A stretch of 64,000 nucleotides of DNA from G025836975 sp049646585 (GCA_049646585.1 JBARWC010000198.1:62001-126000); one strand, 5' to 3'; shown: positions 1-9,270, counted from the stretch's first letter. Notes: a model not told the origin generated them from the letters alone. Made by a program: numbers and translations.

Positions 1-1
1 C

Positions 2-364
2 GTGGGCGGGCTGATCATGGCCACCGCCATCATCCTGCAATACATGGTCGGAGGCGTCATCTGGGTCGAGGCCCGGCCGCGCATCCACCCGCAGTACTGG
101 ATCGCCGCCGGCCTGCTGGCGGCCGGCACCGCCGCCATGTCGGTCTGGTGGGCCGCCAAACCCTTCCTGGCCGCCGACAGCCTGGACTTCCTGCTGCCCG
201 TGATCGGCCCCGTCCACCTGTCCACCGTGCTGCTGTTCGACATCGGCGTGTACATGCTGGTGGTCGGCGCCACCGTGCTGATGCTGGTGGCCCTGGCCCA
301 CCAATCGCTGCGGCTGTATCGTAAACCGGCGACCGTTCCCGTCAACGAAAAAGGAAGCACCTGA
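2..364 (+). CDS. mrpA: Mrp/Pha cation:proton antiporter subunit A (AB-fused type), C-terminal part
   Basis: Partial gene, open at the left window edge; the frame enters at base 2. The visible 120 residues have three or four hydrophobic segments and a short basic tail. They look like the C-terminal MrpB-like domain that is fused to subunit A in group II (PhaAB) systems. Subunit A/B is a membrane part of the multisubunit Na+ or K+/H+ antiporter. The stop TGA at 362-364 directly abuts the ATG of mrpC. Subunit identity rests mainly on position at the head of mrpCDEFG. The upstream part is not visible. Confidence 0.8.
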   Translation: MGGLIMATAIILQYMVGGVIWVEARPRIHPQYWIAAGLLAAGTAAMSVWWAAKPFLAADSLDFLLPVIGPVHLSTVLLFDIGVYMLVVGATVLMLVALAHQSLRLYRKPATVPVNEKGST

Positions 365-709
365 ATGGAAATCGTGCTCGCCCTGGCCATAGGCGTGCTT
401 GCCGGATCCGGCATCTGGCTGCTCCTGCGCCCCCGCACCTTCCAGGTCATCATGGGCCTGTCCCTGATCTCCTACGCGGTCAACCTGTTCATCTTCGGCA
501 TGGGCCGGGTCACCCTGAACGCGCCCCCCGTCATCAACACCGACTGGGCCGCCGACGCCAGCCACTACGCCGATCCGCTGCCGCAGGCCCTGGTCCTGAC
601 GGCCATCGTCATCGGTTTCGCCACCACGGCGCTGTTCCTGGTGGTGCTGCTGGCCTCGCGCGGGCTATCGGACACCGACCACGTCGACGGACGGGAGGCC
701 AGCCCGTGA
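365..709 (+). CDS. mrpC: Mrp antiporter subunit C (NuoK-like)
   Basis: 114 residues with three predicted membrane helices, the usual size and pattern of MrpC/MnhC/PhaC, which is homologous to NuoK of respiratory complex I. It contains the conserved GLSLISYAVNLFIF stretch in helix 2. It acts in the inner membrane as part of the seven-part Mrp cation/proton antiporter. It starts right after the mrpA stop and overlaps mrpD by four bases (GTGA), so translation is probably coupled. Confidence 0.92.
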   Translation: MEIVLALAIGVLAGSGIWLLLRPRTFQVIMGLSLISYAVNLFIFGMGRVTLNAPPVINTDWAADASHYADPLPQALVLTAIVIGFATTALFLVVLLASRGLSDTDHVDGREASP

Positions 710-2343
710 ACGGATGGATGCAGCATCTCCCCATCATGCCGGTGGCCGTGCCGCTGATGTTCGGCGCGGCCATGCTGCTGCTGAACGACACGCAGCGCCA
801 TCTCCGGCTTGCCATGGGCTTTCTTTCGATCGCCGCCCAGATCTATTGCGCCATCGTGCTGCTCAGCCTGTCGGCGGGCTATCTGCCCAGCAACTGGCCG
901 GACGGCGTGGGCGTCTACCTGCTGGGCGACTGGCCGGCGCCCTTCGGCATCGTGGCCGTGGTCGACCGCCTGTCCACCGTCATGCTGCTGCTGACCTCGG
1001 TGCTGGGCGCCGCCACCTGGATCTACGCCACGGCGCGCTGGGACCGCGCCGGGGTGCATTTCCACCCGCTGTTCCAGTTCCTGCTGATGGGTCTGAACGG
1101 CGCCTTCCTTACCGGGGACCTGTTCAATCTGTTCGTCTTCTTCGAGGTCCTGCTGGCCGCCTCCTACGGCCTCATGTTGCACGGATCGGGCAAGGCCAGG
1201 GTGGCGGCCGGGCTGCACTACATCGTGGTCAATCTGGCGGCCTCCTTCCTGCTGCTCATCGCGCTGGCCCTCATCTACGGCGTGACAGGCACGCTGAACA
1301 TGGCCGATCTGGCGGTCAGGGCGGGCCAGCTCAGCGGCCCCGAACGCACACTGTTCGAATCGGGTGCGGCCATCCTGGGCATCGCCTTCCTGATCAAGGC
1401 GGCCGCCTGGCCTCTTAATTTCTGGCTGCCGGCCGCCTATGCCCACGCTTGCGCGCCCGTGGGCGCCGTATTCGCCATCATGACCAAGGTCGGCATCTAC
1501 GCCTTGCTGCGCATAGGCTCGCTGCTCCTGCCCACAGGCGCGCCCGCCGCCTTCGGCGGGGAATGGATGTTCCCCCTGGGCATGGCCACCCTGATCTTCG
1601 GCACCGTGGGCATCCTGGCCGCCCCTCAAGCCGAGAGGCAGGCGGGCTACTGCATCATCATGTCATCGGGGACGCTGCTGGCGGCCCTGGGCATGCCCGG
1701 CGTCGTGCTTACCGGACCCGCCCTGTTCTACCTGATCAGCTCCGTGCTGGCGCTGGGCGCCCTGTTCATGCTGCTGGAAATGATAGAACGCACCCAGACC
1801 TTCGGCGCCGACCTGCTGGCGGTCAGCCTGGAAGCCTTCGACCTGGAAGATCCGGAACCGGCCGACCGATCCGACGACGTGGTGGGGGTCGCCATCCCGG
1901 CCGCCATGGCTTTCCTGGGCCTGTCCTTCGTGGCCTGCGCCCTGCTCATCACCGGCCTGCCGCCGCTGTCCGGCTTCGTCGCCAAGTTCTCGCTGCTGTC
2001 GGCGGCGCTGCAAACCTCCAGCACCGACACGCCCTCGGTGGCGGCCTGGTCCCTGGTGGCGGCCGTGCTGCTTTCGGGACTGGCCGGCATCATCGCCCTG
2101 GGCCGCACCGGCGTGCGCCTGTTCTGGAGCTCCGAGGAAACCATCACGCCGCGCCTGCGCGTGAATGAGGCCGCGCCCGTGGGCGCGCTCATCCTGGCCT
2201 GCGTCGCACTGGCATTCTGGGCCGGCCCCGTCATGCATTACATGGGGCAGACGGCCAGCTACCTGGACAGGCCTTCGGCCTACATCGACGCCGTGCTCTC
2301 GCAAAATTCCAGCCGCGCCGTCGAGCCGGAGGCCGCCCGATGA
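706..2343 (+). CDS. mrpD: Mrp antiporter subunit D (NuoN/M-like)
   Basis: 545 residues, about 14 membrane helices, the proton-translocating antiporter-like subunit (Proton_antipo_M family). The conserved segment FNLFVFFEVLL (about residue 141 onward), with the membrane glutamate typical of this family, and the lysine-containing FLIKAAAWPLNFWLP stretch are visible. The GTG start at 706 overlaps the mrpC stop and the end overlaps mrpE by four bases. Length is slightly above the usual 490-500 because of a hydrophilic insert near residues 365-395 rich in D and E. Confidence 0.95.
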   Translation: MNGWMQHLPIMPVAVPLMFGAAMLLLNDTQRHLRLAMGFLSIAAQIYCAIVLLSLSAGYLPSNWPDGVGVYLLGDWPAPFGIVAVVDRLSTVMLLLTSVLGAATWIYATARWDRAGVHFHPLFQFLLMGLNGAFLTGDLFNLFVFFEVLLAASYGLMLHGSGKARVAAGLHYIVVNLAASFLLLIALALIYGVTGTLNMADLAVRAGQLSGPERTLFESGAAILGIAFLIKAAAWPLNFWLPAAYAHACAPVGAVFAIMTKVGIYALLRIGSLLLPTGAPAAFGGEWMFPLGMATLIFGTVGILAAPQAERQAGYCIIMSSGTLLAALGMPGVVLTGPALFYLISSVLALGALFMLLEMIERTQTFGADLLAVSLEAFDLEDPEPADRSDDVVGVAIPAAMAFLGLSFVACALLITGLPPLSGFVAKFSLLSAALQTSSTDTPSVAAWSLVAAVLLSGLAGIIALGRTGVRLFWSSEETITPRLRVNEAAPVGALILACVALAFWAGPVMHYMGQTASYLDRPSAYIDAVLSQNSSRAVEPEAAR

Positions 2344-2834
2344 AGCGCTACCTGGCCCCCTTTGCCATGCCGCTGCTATTGCTGACGCTGTGGCTGCTGC
2401 TGAACGACACGCTGTCCCCGGGCAATATCGCACTGGGCATCCTGCTGGCCGCCCTGCTGAGCTGGGCCTTGGCAGCCTCCCGGCTGCGGCCCCTGCGCTC
2501 CTACCCCAAGCATCCGCTGATCATCTTGCGGCTGATCTGGCATGTGGCCGTGGACATCACCTTGTCGAACATCGCCGTGGCCCGCATCGTATGGCTGGGC
2601 CGTCGCGCCGACGCCACGCCGGGATTCCTGAAGATCCCGCTGCGCATACGCGACCCGCACGGCCTGGCGGCGCTGGCCTGCATCGTGACCTACACCCCCG
2701 GAACCGTCTGGTCGGATTATTCCGAGGCCGACAATCTGCTGACCTTGCATGTGCTCGACCTGAAGGACGAAGCCCAATGGTTCCACACCATACAGCAACG
2801 CTATGAACGCCCCCTGATGGAGATCTTCGAATGA
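2340..2834 (+). CDS. mrpE: Mrp antiporter subunit E
   Basis: 164 residues with two N-terminal membrane helices and a soluble C-terminal half containing the MrpE signature TYTPGTVW. MrpE is a small structural subunit of the antiporter with no complex I homologue. Its ATG overlaps the mrpD stop (ATGA) and its own stop overlaps the mrpF start, as in other Mrp operons. Confidence 0.93.
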   Translation: MKRYLAPFAMPLLLLTLWLLLNDTLSPGNIALGILLAALLSWALAASRLRPLRSYPKHPLIILRLIWHVAVDITLSNIAVARIVWLGRRADATPGFLKIPLRIRDPHGLAALACIVTYTPGTVWSDYSEADNLLTLHVLDLKDEAQWFHTIQQRYERPLMEIFE

Positions 2835-3112
2835 ACAGCCTAGTCTATTGGGCCGCGACGTTCGCGCTCGGATGCTTCGTAATCGGCCTGGCCCTGGCCA
2901 GCCTGCGCCTGCTGCGCGGACCAACGTCGGCCGACCGCGTACTGGCGCTGGACACCATGTACATCAACGGCATGCTCATCCTGCTGGTGCTGGGCCTGCA
3001 ATTCGGCTCGACCCTGTATTTCGACATCGCCCTGCTCATCAGCCTGTTCGGCTTCGTCGGGTCGGTCGCCATGGCCAAGTTCCTGCTGCGCGGCGAGGTC
3101 ATCGAACCATGA
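2831..3112 (+). CDS. mrpF: Mrp antiporter subunit F
   Basis: 93 residues, three membrane helices, with the family motif GPTSADRVLALD after the first helix. MrpF is a small inner-membrane subunit needed for assembly and activity of the Mrp complex. It overlaps mrpE and mrpG by four bases at each end. Confidence 0.93.
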   Translation: MNSLVYWAATFALGCFVIGLALASLRLLRGPTSADRVLALDTMYINGMLILLVLGLQFGSTLYFDIALLISLFGFVGSVAMAKFLLRGEVIEP

Positions 3113-3453
3113 TAGAAGCCCTGCCCGCCTGGGTCGCCATTCCCGTCGCCCTTCTGCTGGTTGTCAGCGGCTTCCTGACGCTGACCGGCTCCCTGGGCCT
3201 GCTGCGCCTGCCCACCTTCTATACCCGCATCCATGCGCCCACCCTGGGCAACACCTTGGGCGTGTTCGGCGTGCTGCTGGCTTCCATCCTGCTGTCCTCG
3301 ACCATGGAGGGACGCTATGTGGTGCATCAGATCCTCATCACGGTCTTTCTGGTGATCACCTCGCCCGTGACGGCCATGTTGCTGATGCGTGCCGCCATCA
3401 AGCGCCACACGCCTCCCGCCGGCGAAACCCAGCCTGCCGATACGCAAGACTAG
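3109..3453 (+). CDS. mrpG: Mrp antiporter subunit G
   Basis: 114 residues, three membrane helices followed by a polar tail; the MrpG hallmark GLLRLPTFYTRIHAPT lies after helix 1. The ATG at 3109 overlaps the mrpF stop. This is the last gene of the operon and is followed by a hairpin. With A-F it forms the membrane antiporter for alkali-cation and pH homeostasis. Confidence 0.93.
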   Translation: MIEALPAWVAIPVALLLVVSGFLTLTGSLGLLRLPTFYTRIHAPTLGNTLGVFGVLLASILLSSTMEGRYVVHQILITVFLVITSPVTAMLLMRAAIKRHTPPAGETQPADTQD

Positions 3454-3464
3454 CGCGACGCACT

Positions 3465-3484
3465 CCGCCTGGCTCTCCAGGCGG
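3465..3484 (+). terminator. Hairpin after the mrp operon
   Basis: A perfect 8-bp stem (CCGCCTGG / CCAGGCGG) with a CTCT loop lies 12 bases after the mrpG stop. There is no clear T-run after it, so it may terminate weakly or protect the 3' end. Confidence 0.5.
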
Positions 3485-3587
3485 GAAATATCCGCTTACA
3501 ACGCCTCCTGCCAAGCCTTATATACTTTCTTTACAAGGTTCCGCCGCTCAGGCGGGTCCACGTATCGAAAAAAAAAGGAGTACGTAC

Positions 3588-4127
3588 ATGACACTTACTC
3601 GATCAGCATTGCTTCCCCGCCTTCTGGCGTCCGCAAGCCTGGCCGGCTTATGCTTGGCCGCGCCGCTGGCCATGGCGGCCGACACCGGCACCAGCACGGA
3701 CATCGAAGCCCGCTACAAGCTGGACGTCCAGCGCTGCAATACGGGGCAAACCAATCAGGACAAGGCGACCTGCCTGCGCGAAGCCGGCGCGGCACGCGAC
3801 GAGTCGCGCCGCAACCGCCTTACCAACGCCAATCAGTCTTACCAGCAAAACCAGGTATCCCGATGCCAGGCCTTGTCGGCGTCCGAGCGCCAGGACTGCT
3901 TGACGCAGATGTCCGGCCAGAACACCAAGGTGGAAGGCAGCATAGGGGCCGGCGGAGTCTTGCGGGAAACGACCATCACGATCCCGGGTACGCCCGTGCC
4001 CGCCACAACGCCGGCCCCGGGCCTGACTCCCAATCCACCGGCCACCGTGCCGGCGCCGTCCCTGACACCCACGGCGCCTGCCGCTCCGGGCACCACAGTT
4101 ACGCCCATGCCCGCACCCGCACGTTAA
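3588..4127 (+). CDS. Small secreted protein, unknown function
   Basis: 179 residues. Residues 1-30 form a clear Sec signal peptide ending in AMAAD, so the product should be periplasmic. The mature part has four cysteines (RCNTG, TCLRE, RCQAL, DCLTQ) spaced as possible disulfides in a helical region (about 40-105). A tail rich in Pro, Thr and Ala (about 130-179) follows. An A-rich run with AAGGAG lies ahead of the ATG. I do not recognise the family. It is a single gene, convergent with kup. Confidence 0.8.
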   Translation: MTLTRSALLPRLLASASLAGLCLAAPLAMAADTGTSTDIEARYKLDVQRCNTGQTNQDKATCLREAGAARDESRRNRLTNANQSYQQNQVSRCQALSASERQDCLTQMSGQNTKVEGSIGAGGVLRETTITIPGTPVPATTPAPGLTPNPPATVPAPSLTPTAPAAPGTTVTPMPAPAR

Positions 4128-4156
4128 CGCGCAGTTTGCAACCTTTGGTGTGATGC

Positions 4157-4180
4157 CGCGCCGGCCCCTTGGCCGGCGCG
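4157..4180. terminator. Hairpin between convergent genes
   Basis: A 10-bp perfect GC stem (CGCGCCGGCC / GGCCGGCGCG, loop CCTT) lies between the ends of the secreted-protein gene (+) and kup (-). It is placed to serve both strands, although T-runs are short. Confidence 0.55.
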
Positions 4181-4185
4181 CGGCC

Positions 4186-6081
4186 TTATAGCTCCATCTG
4201 CATGCCCATTTCCACCACGCGATTGGGCGGAATACGATAGAAACGCGTGCTGCGGCTGGCGTTACGCGCCATGAATGCAAAAAGGCGCCTGCGCCAGGCC
4301 TGATGGAAAGGCAGCTTGCGCACCACGATCACCGTCTGGCGGGACAGGAAGTAAGAGGTCTGCATGGGATCCAGATTGATCTCCGGATACTCCAGCGCGA
4401 TCTGCTCCAGGGCCTGCGGCACATTGGGTTCCTGCTTGAACCCCCAGCGCGCCACCGCCTGCCAACTGGTCCGACTCATGCGTTCGATCCGGAAGCGCTC
4501 CGAAAACGGAACGTAGGGCACATCCGCGCTTTCCACGGTCAGGAACACGGCCTGCTCGTGCAGAACCTTGTTGTGCTTCAGGTTGTGCAGCAAGGCCGGC
4601 GGCACGGTGTTGACGATCATGCTCATGAACACCGCCGTGCCCGGCACCCGCGTGGGCGGGTATTCTTCCAGGGATTCCATAAAGGACTTGAGCGGCTGGT
4701 GATCGCCCGACAGGTTGGTGTGTATGGTTTCGCGGCCCTGCTTCCAGGTGACCATCAGCATCAGCAAGGCCCCGCCCACCAGCAGGGGCACCCAGCCGCC
4801 GTCGAACAGCTTCAGTGCATTCGAGGAAAACAGCAGCACGTCCAGCAGCAGGAAGCCGCTGACCAGGCTCAGCCAGGCCAGGCGCCGCGCGCCGGTGGTC
4901 TGGCCTGGCAGCACCGTGAAAGCCAGCAGCGAGGTCATCAGCATGGTCCCCGTCACGGCGAAGCCGTAAGCGTGGGCCAGGCCGTCGGACGAGCCGAAGG
5001 ACAGCACCAGAACCAGCACGGCGATGAAAAGCAGCATGTTCACGCGGGGCAGGTAGATTTGCCCTTCTTCTTGCGCGGAGGTGTGCAGGATGATCATGCG
5101 CGGCCAGAAGCCCAGTTGCACGGCCTGGCGGGTGACCGAGAACGCGCCGGAGATCACCGACTGCGAGGCAATGATGGTCGCCACCGTGGCCAGGGCGACC
5201 AAGGGCACCAGCCCCCAGGCCGGCGCCATCAGGAAAAAGGGGTTCTTGGCCGCGGAGGGGTCGGACAGCAACAGCGCCCCTTGCCCGAAATAGCACAGGA
5301 CCAGCGCCGGCAGCACCACGCCGAACCAGGCGCGCCGTATGGCGCTGCTGCCGAAATGCCCCATATCGGCGTACAGGGCTTCCGCGCCGGTCAGCGCCAG
5401 CACGATGGCGCCCAGCAACAGAAAGGTTTCCCAGGGCGCGTCGCCGATGAAATCCCAGGCCCAGCGAGGATTCAAGGCTTGCAGCACGGCGGGCTCGAGC
5501 GCGATACGCCAGGCGCCCAGCACGCCCAGCGTAATGAACCAGAGCAGCATGATGGGGCCGAACAGCTTGCCCATGGTGCCGGTGCCGCGCGACTGCACCG
5601 CAAACAGAACGCACAGCACCGCGACGGCGATGGGCACCACCCAATCGTCGAAGCGGTGCGACACGATGCCTATCCCCTCGACGGCGGAAAGGACGGAGAT
5701 GGCCGGCGTGATCATGCTGTCGCCGTAGAACAGGCAGGCGCCGATCAGGCCCAGGAAAATCAAGCGCCAGCGCTTCTTGCCCGATTTGCCGCGCAGGGCC
5801 AGCTCCATCAGGGCCAGGGTGCCGCCCTCGCCCCGGTTGTCCGCCTTCAGGATGAAGGTCACGTATTTGAGCGACACGACGATCATCAGCATCCAGAACA
5901 GCAGCGAAAGCAAGCCCAGGATATCCCCGGCATCTTGCGTGGGCATGCGCGATAGCGCGGCCCGCACCGTATACAAGGGGCTGGTGCCGATATCCCCGTA
6001 GACCACGCCCAACGCGCCCAGCCAAAGGCCGGAGTGCGAAGACGAATGCGGCGAATAGTGATCCTGTTGTCCGGGCTTCAT
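4186..6081 (-). CDS. kup: Kup low-affinity potassium transporter
   Basis: 631 residues. Twelve predicted membrane helices fill residues 20-460 and a soluble C-terminal domain follows. The Kup signature GVVYGDIGTSPLYT is near the N-terminus, and PDNRGEGG-like KADNRGEGGTLAL and GDSMITPAISVLSAVEG are present. It imports K+ with protons across the inner membrane. The ATG at 6081 was chosen because the family motif follows at the usual distance and it overlaps the histidine-kinase stop by four bases. This suggests co-expression with the two-component genes upstream. Confidence 0.95.
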   Translation of the reverse strand: MKPGQQDHYSPHSSSHSGLWLGALGVVYGDIGTSPLYTVRAALSRMPTQDAGDILGLLSLLFWMLMIVVSLKYVTFILKADNRGEGGTLALMELALRGKSGKKRWRLIFLGLIGACLFYGDSMITPAISVLSAVEGIGIVSHRFDDWVVPIAVAVLCVLFAVQSRGTGTMGKLFGPIMLLWFITLGVLGAWRIALEPAVLQALNPRWAWDFIGDAPWETFLLLGAIVLALTGAEALYADMGHFGSSAIRRAWFGVVLPALVLCYFGQGALLLSDPSAAKNPFFLMAPAWGLVPLVALATVATIIASQSVISGAFSVTRQAVQLGFWPRMIILHTSAQEEGQIYLPRVNMLLFIAVLVLVLSFGSSDGLAHAYGFAVTGTMLMTSLLAFTVLPGQTTGARRLAWLSLVSGFLLLDVLLFSSNALKLFDGGWVPLLVGGALLMLMVTWKQGRETIHTNLSGDHQPLKSFMESLEEYPPTRVPGTAVFMSMIVNTVPPALLHNLKHNKVLHEQAVFLTVESADVPYVPFSERFRIERMSRTSWQAVARWGFKQEPNVPQALEQIALEYPEINLDPMQTSYFLSRQTVIVVRKLPFHQAWRRRLFAFMARNASRSTRFYRIPPNRVVEMGMQMEL

Positions 6082-7163
6082 TCTTGCCTGCTCAGTTTGG
6101 CGCCTATCCGGGGCCCCGGAAAAACCACCGTGATCCGCGTGCCGGGAAATTCCGGGCGGCTGGAAAGATTCCACCACGCCCCGTGCGCCCGCGCAATCTC
6201 GCGGACGATGGCCAGGCCCAGTCCCGATCCTTCGGCGCTGGCGCGAGAAGAACGATAAAAAGCTTCGAAGACGCGCTCCTTGTCGTCGTGATCTATGCCG
6301 GGCCCATTGTCCTCGATGGACAGCGAAGGCGGGTTGGCTCCCACCTGCAGCTTGATGACCGTGGCGCCCACGCCATACCTCAGCGCATTGTCGATCAGAT
6401 TGCTGAGCAGTTCTTCAAGCAGCAGGGAATCCATATCGACCCATACCGGCTCGTCCGGGGCGACCAGTTGCAACTCCACATGACGGCTGCGCGCCGACGG
6501 TATCCATTCCGCCCCGCTCACCCGCACCCATTCGCATAGGTCCGCGCGCACGAAGCTGTCTTGCGGCCGGGTCGAGGAGTCGGCGCGCGCCAGCACCAGC
6601 AGTTGCTGTCCCAGACGTATCATGCGGTCGGTAACCGACTTGATCCGCTCCGCCCGCTCCCGCACGTCATCGGGCAGGGACCGCGTCAACATCAATTCCA
6701 GCTCCAGCTTCAGGCCGGTCAGCGGCGTGCGTATCTGGTGTGCCGCATGACCTATGAAGCGTTTTTGCGCCTGCATGGAATCGTCCAGACGCAACAGCAG
6801 GCCATTGAAATGCATGACCAGGGGGGCGACTTCGGTGGGCAGGCCGGCCACGTCCAGCGGCTGCAAGTCTTCGACGCTGCGCTGGCTGATGTCCTGCGAC
6901 AGGCGATTGATGGAAGCCAGCCCCGAGCGCACGCCGAAAACCAGCACCCAGGCGAACACCGATATCAGCAATACCTGGCTGATCACCATGGTCCAGAAGA
7001 TATCGCGCAGTAGCCAGTCTTCCATGGCCATCTTGCGCGTCATGACCCAGGTGGCGCTAAGGTCGAGAACGATCAGCACGGCCACGGCGGGGAACAGCCG
7101 CAGGACCAGATGGCGTGCCAGGGAACCCGACGGCATCCATGCCGTCCAGAATCTACGCAGCAC
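6078..7163 (-). CDS. Sensor histidine kinase (QseC/TctE type)
   Basis: 361 residues. Two membrane helices (about 21-40 and 56-78) are separated by only about 15 residues, so there is almost no periplasmic sensor and the signal may be sensed in or near the membrane. The H-box AAHQIRTPL has the phospho-accepting His at about 142. The N-box (LLSNLIDNALRYG), D-box (IEDNGPGI) and G-box (GSGLGLAIV) are all intact. It overlaps the response-regulator gene by 11 bases and kup by 4. The order regulator-kinase-kup hints at a link to potassium or osmotic state, which is inference. Confidence 0.93.
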   Translation of the reverse strand: MLRRFWTAWMPSGSLARHLVLRLFPAVAVLIVLDLSATWVMTRKMAMEDWLLRDIFWTMVISQVLLISVFAWVLVFGVRSGLASINRLSQDISQRSVEDLQPLDVAGLPTEVAPLVMHFNGLLLRLDDSMQAQKRFIGHAAHQIRTPLTGLKLELELMLTRSLPDDVRERAERIKSVTDRMIRLGQQLLVLARADSSTRPQDSFVRADLCEWVRVSGAEWIPSARSRHVELQLVAPDEPVWVDMDSLLLEELLSNLIDNALRYGVGATVIKLQVGANPPSLSIEDNGPGIDHDDKERVFEAFYRSSRASAEGSGLGLAIVREIARAHGAWWNLSSRPEFPGTRITVVFPGPRIGAKLSRQE

Positions 7164-7827
7164 TTTCCACGTCTAGAAGGTAGCCGAAGCCGCGCACCGT
7201 CTGTATGCCCGCGCCGGTGCCTTCCAGCCTTTTGCGCAAGCGGTACACATAGACTTCGACCGCGTTCTCGCTGAAGTCGGCGTCCCAGGCCGAAAGCGAA
7301 TTGACGATCTGCCGCTTGGTGACCACGCGCCCGGCACGCGCCATGAGCATTTCCAGCACGGACAGCTCGCGCACCGACAGCGACAGGCGTTCGCCGTTGA
7401 CGCGCACCTCGCGGCCGACGGAATCGAACAGCAAGGGCCCGGCTTCGATGAAGGGCTGGGCCTGGCCCGCGCGACGACGGCCGAAAGCGCGCACGCGCGC
7501 GGCCAGCTCGGCCAGTTCGAAAGGTTTGGTGACGTAGTCGTCGGCACCGGCGTCCAGCCCGGCAACCCGGTCTTCCACACCGTCGCGCGCAGTCAGGATA
7601 AGGACGGGAACCTGTTCGTTGCCGGCGCGCAGCTTGCGCAGGATGTCCAGGCCGCTTTGCCCCGGCAGGTTCAGGTCGAGCAGCAGCAAGTCGTAGCTTT
7701 GCCCGGCTATGGCGCCCATTGCCTGGTCGCCGTCGGTCAGCCAGTCGACCGCATACCCCTGTTCAACCAGGAATTCCTGAAGGGCATGTCCAAGAGTAGT
7801 GTCGTCTTCGATAACTAGAACTCGCAT
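7153..7827 (-). CDS. OmpR/PhoB-family response regulator
   Basis: 224 residues. The receiver domain (1-115) has acidic EDD at 7-9, phospho-acceptor Asp51 (LLLLDLNLPG), a Thr in ILTAR and Lys in YVTKPFE. The C-terminal winged helix (about 130-222) ends in the typical TVRGFGYLL. It is a DNA-binding transcription factor paired with the kinase encoded downstream. The start ATG at 7827 has no strong Shine-Dalgarno. The first gene of a probable three-gene unit with kup. Confidence 0.95.
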   Translation of the reverse strand: MRVLVIEDDTTLGHALQEFLVEQGYAVDWLTDGDQAMGAIAGQSYDLLLLDLNLPGQSGLDILRKLRAGNEQVPVLILTARDGVEDRVAGLDAGADDYVTKPFELAELAARVRAFGRRRAGQAQPFIEAGPLLFDSVGREVRVNGERLSLSVRELSVLEMLMARAGRVVTKRQIVNSLSAWDADFSENAVEVYVYRLRKRLEGTGAGIQTVRGFGYLLDVESAA

Positions 7828-7951
7828 AATGTAATTCTATATCGAAGCTGGCCCAATTGTTGCAGTCCGGCGCCATACCGGGCGCCACGGTTACAACCCT
7901 GACGGCTGACTGATTCCATGCCGGCGCGGGCCGCCCCCTTCTCCCCCGGGT

Positions 7952-8425
7952 TTATTGGGCGGGCGCCGCCGCGGCTTGCGGGGTACCGCCGACAGCAGCG
8001 CCGCCGTCGGAGCCGGGGCGCGTAATGAAACCCAGGCGCTTCAGGCCCGCCGCCCGGGCGCTGCTCATGACCTGGGCCAGGACCTCGTAGCGCGTATTCA
8101 GGTCGGCACGGATGCGCAATTCCGGCTGCGGATCCGCCGCCGATTCCGCCGCCAGCTTCTGCGTCAATTGCTCGGCGCTGACCGCCACCTCGTTCCAGTA
8201 CAACTGGCCCTGCGCGTCCACGGCCAGATCGATGACCTTGGGCTCCTGCTCGACGGGACGGGAACTGGCCTGCGGGATATTGATCTTGATCGAATGGCTG
8301 AGCAGGGGCGCGGTGATGATGAAAATCACCAGCAGGACCAGCATCACGTCGATCAGGGGCACCATATTGATCTCGGAGACCGTATGGCTGGCCCCCTTGC
8401 CGTTGTCAAAGCTGCCGAATGCCAT
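7952..8425 (-). CDS. exbD: ExbD biopolymer transport protein
   Basis: 157 residues. One N-terminal membrane helix (about 22-45) carries the essential Asp in PLIDVMLVLLVIF, and a periplasmic domain follows, as in ExbD/TolR. It uses the proton gradient with ExbB to energise TonB. The ATG overlaps the exbB stop by one base (TAATG). The C-terminus has a low-complexity Gly/Ala/Gln tail. Last gene of tonB-exbB-exbD. Confidence 0.95.
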   Translation of the reverse strand: MAFGSFDNGKGASHTVSEINMVPLIDVMLVLLVIFIITAPLLSHSIKINIPQASSRPVEQEPKVIDLAVDAQGQLYWNEVAVSAEQLTQKLAAESAADPQPELRIRADLNTRYEVLAQVMSSARAAGLKRLGFITRPGSDGGAAVGGTPQAAAAPAQ

Positions 8426-9270
8426 TATTCACCCTTGGCCTTGGCCGCGAGCGTCACGCGGCGCACCTTGCCGGTGGACTCGTAGGCCTGCTGGCCGGTC
8501 GAAAGAAAGGTATACAGGTCGTGGGCGAAGGCATCCAGGCGCGCCAGGTAGACGCGGTTGCCCCGCACAAAACCGTTGTAAGCCAATACGGCGGGAATGG
8601 CCACCGCCAGCCCCAGGCCGGTCATGATCAAGGCTTCGCCCACCGGGCCGGCAATGCGATTGACGGTTACACCGTCCGACAGCGCAATGCCGATCAAGGC
8701 ATGGTACACGCCCCAGACCGTGCCGAACAGGCCCACGAAAGGCGCCGTTGACCCGATCGAAGCCAGGACAGTCAGGCCGTTCTCCAGCTTGGCGGTTTCC
8801 TCGTCGATGACCTTGCGGATGGTCCGCGTCACGAACGCGCCCGTGGACCCCTTCTCTTCCAGCTTCAGGGCACCGTACTTTGCATGATGGTTGCTGGCGT
8901 GGATGGCATGGCTGGTCAGGTGCGCGAAGGGTTCGCTTGCGCCGTGCGTGGCGATTTCGTTTTCCACCTGCTCCAGCGAGCTGGCCGCCCAGAACTCGTT
9001 CAGGAATTTTTTCGAGCGATTGCTGATGCGCCAATTCACGAAGCACTTGACGAAGATCAGGTACCAGCTTGCCAGCGACATCAGCACCAGGATGCCGAAC
9101 AGCGATTTGCCGACCAGGTCGCTTTGCGAAACAAAGTGCAGCATGCCGCCCCCTTGGGCAAGGTCGGCCGTCGACGCGGCGGCAGCGGCGCCCGCGCCCG
9201 ACTGCACGGCGGGAGCCGCCTCGCCAAGCTGCGCCAGCACGTGCATTGCGCTATTTATTAGATCGAACAT
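8425..9270 (-). CDS. exbB: ExbB biopolymer transport protein
   Basis: 281 residues, three membrane helices (about 60-80, 178-200, 217-240) of the MotA/TolQ/ExbB family; the motif SIGSTAPFVGLFGTVWGV is conserved. It forms the proton-driven motor with ExbD for TonB-dependent uptake. The start at 9270 is preceded by AGGA at suitable distance. It lies 10 bases after the tonB stop. Confidence 0.95.
   Translation of the reverse strand: MFDLINSAMHVLAQLGEAAPAVQSGAGAAAAASTADLAQGGGMLHFVSQSDLVGKSLFGILVLMSLASWYLIFVKCFVNWRISNRSKKFLNEFWAASSLEQVENEIATHGASEPFAHLTSHAIHASNHHAKYGALKLEEKGSTGAFVTRTIRKVIDEETAKLENGLTVLASIGSTAPFVGLFGTVWGVYHALIGIALSDGVTVNRIAGPVGEALIMTGLGLAVAIPAVLAYNGFVRGNRVYLARLDAFAHDLYTFLSTGQQAYESTGKVRRVTLAAKAKGE

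Noticed and set aside
565..1629. Long open frame antisense to mrpC/mrpD
   Set aside because: Low-complexity Gly/Arg/Gln composition typical of the shadow of a GC-rich membrane protein gene; the + strand gene is certain.
4303..5955. 550-codon open frame antisense to kup
   Set aside because: Composition rich in His, Gln and Arg without any motif; kup on the other strand is complete with all family motifs.
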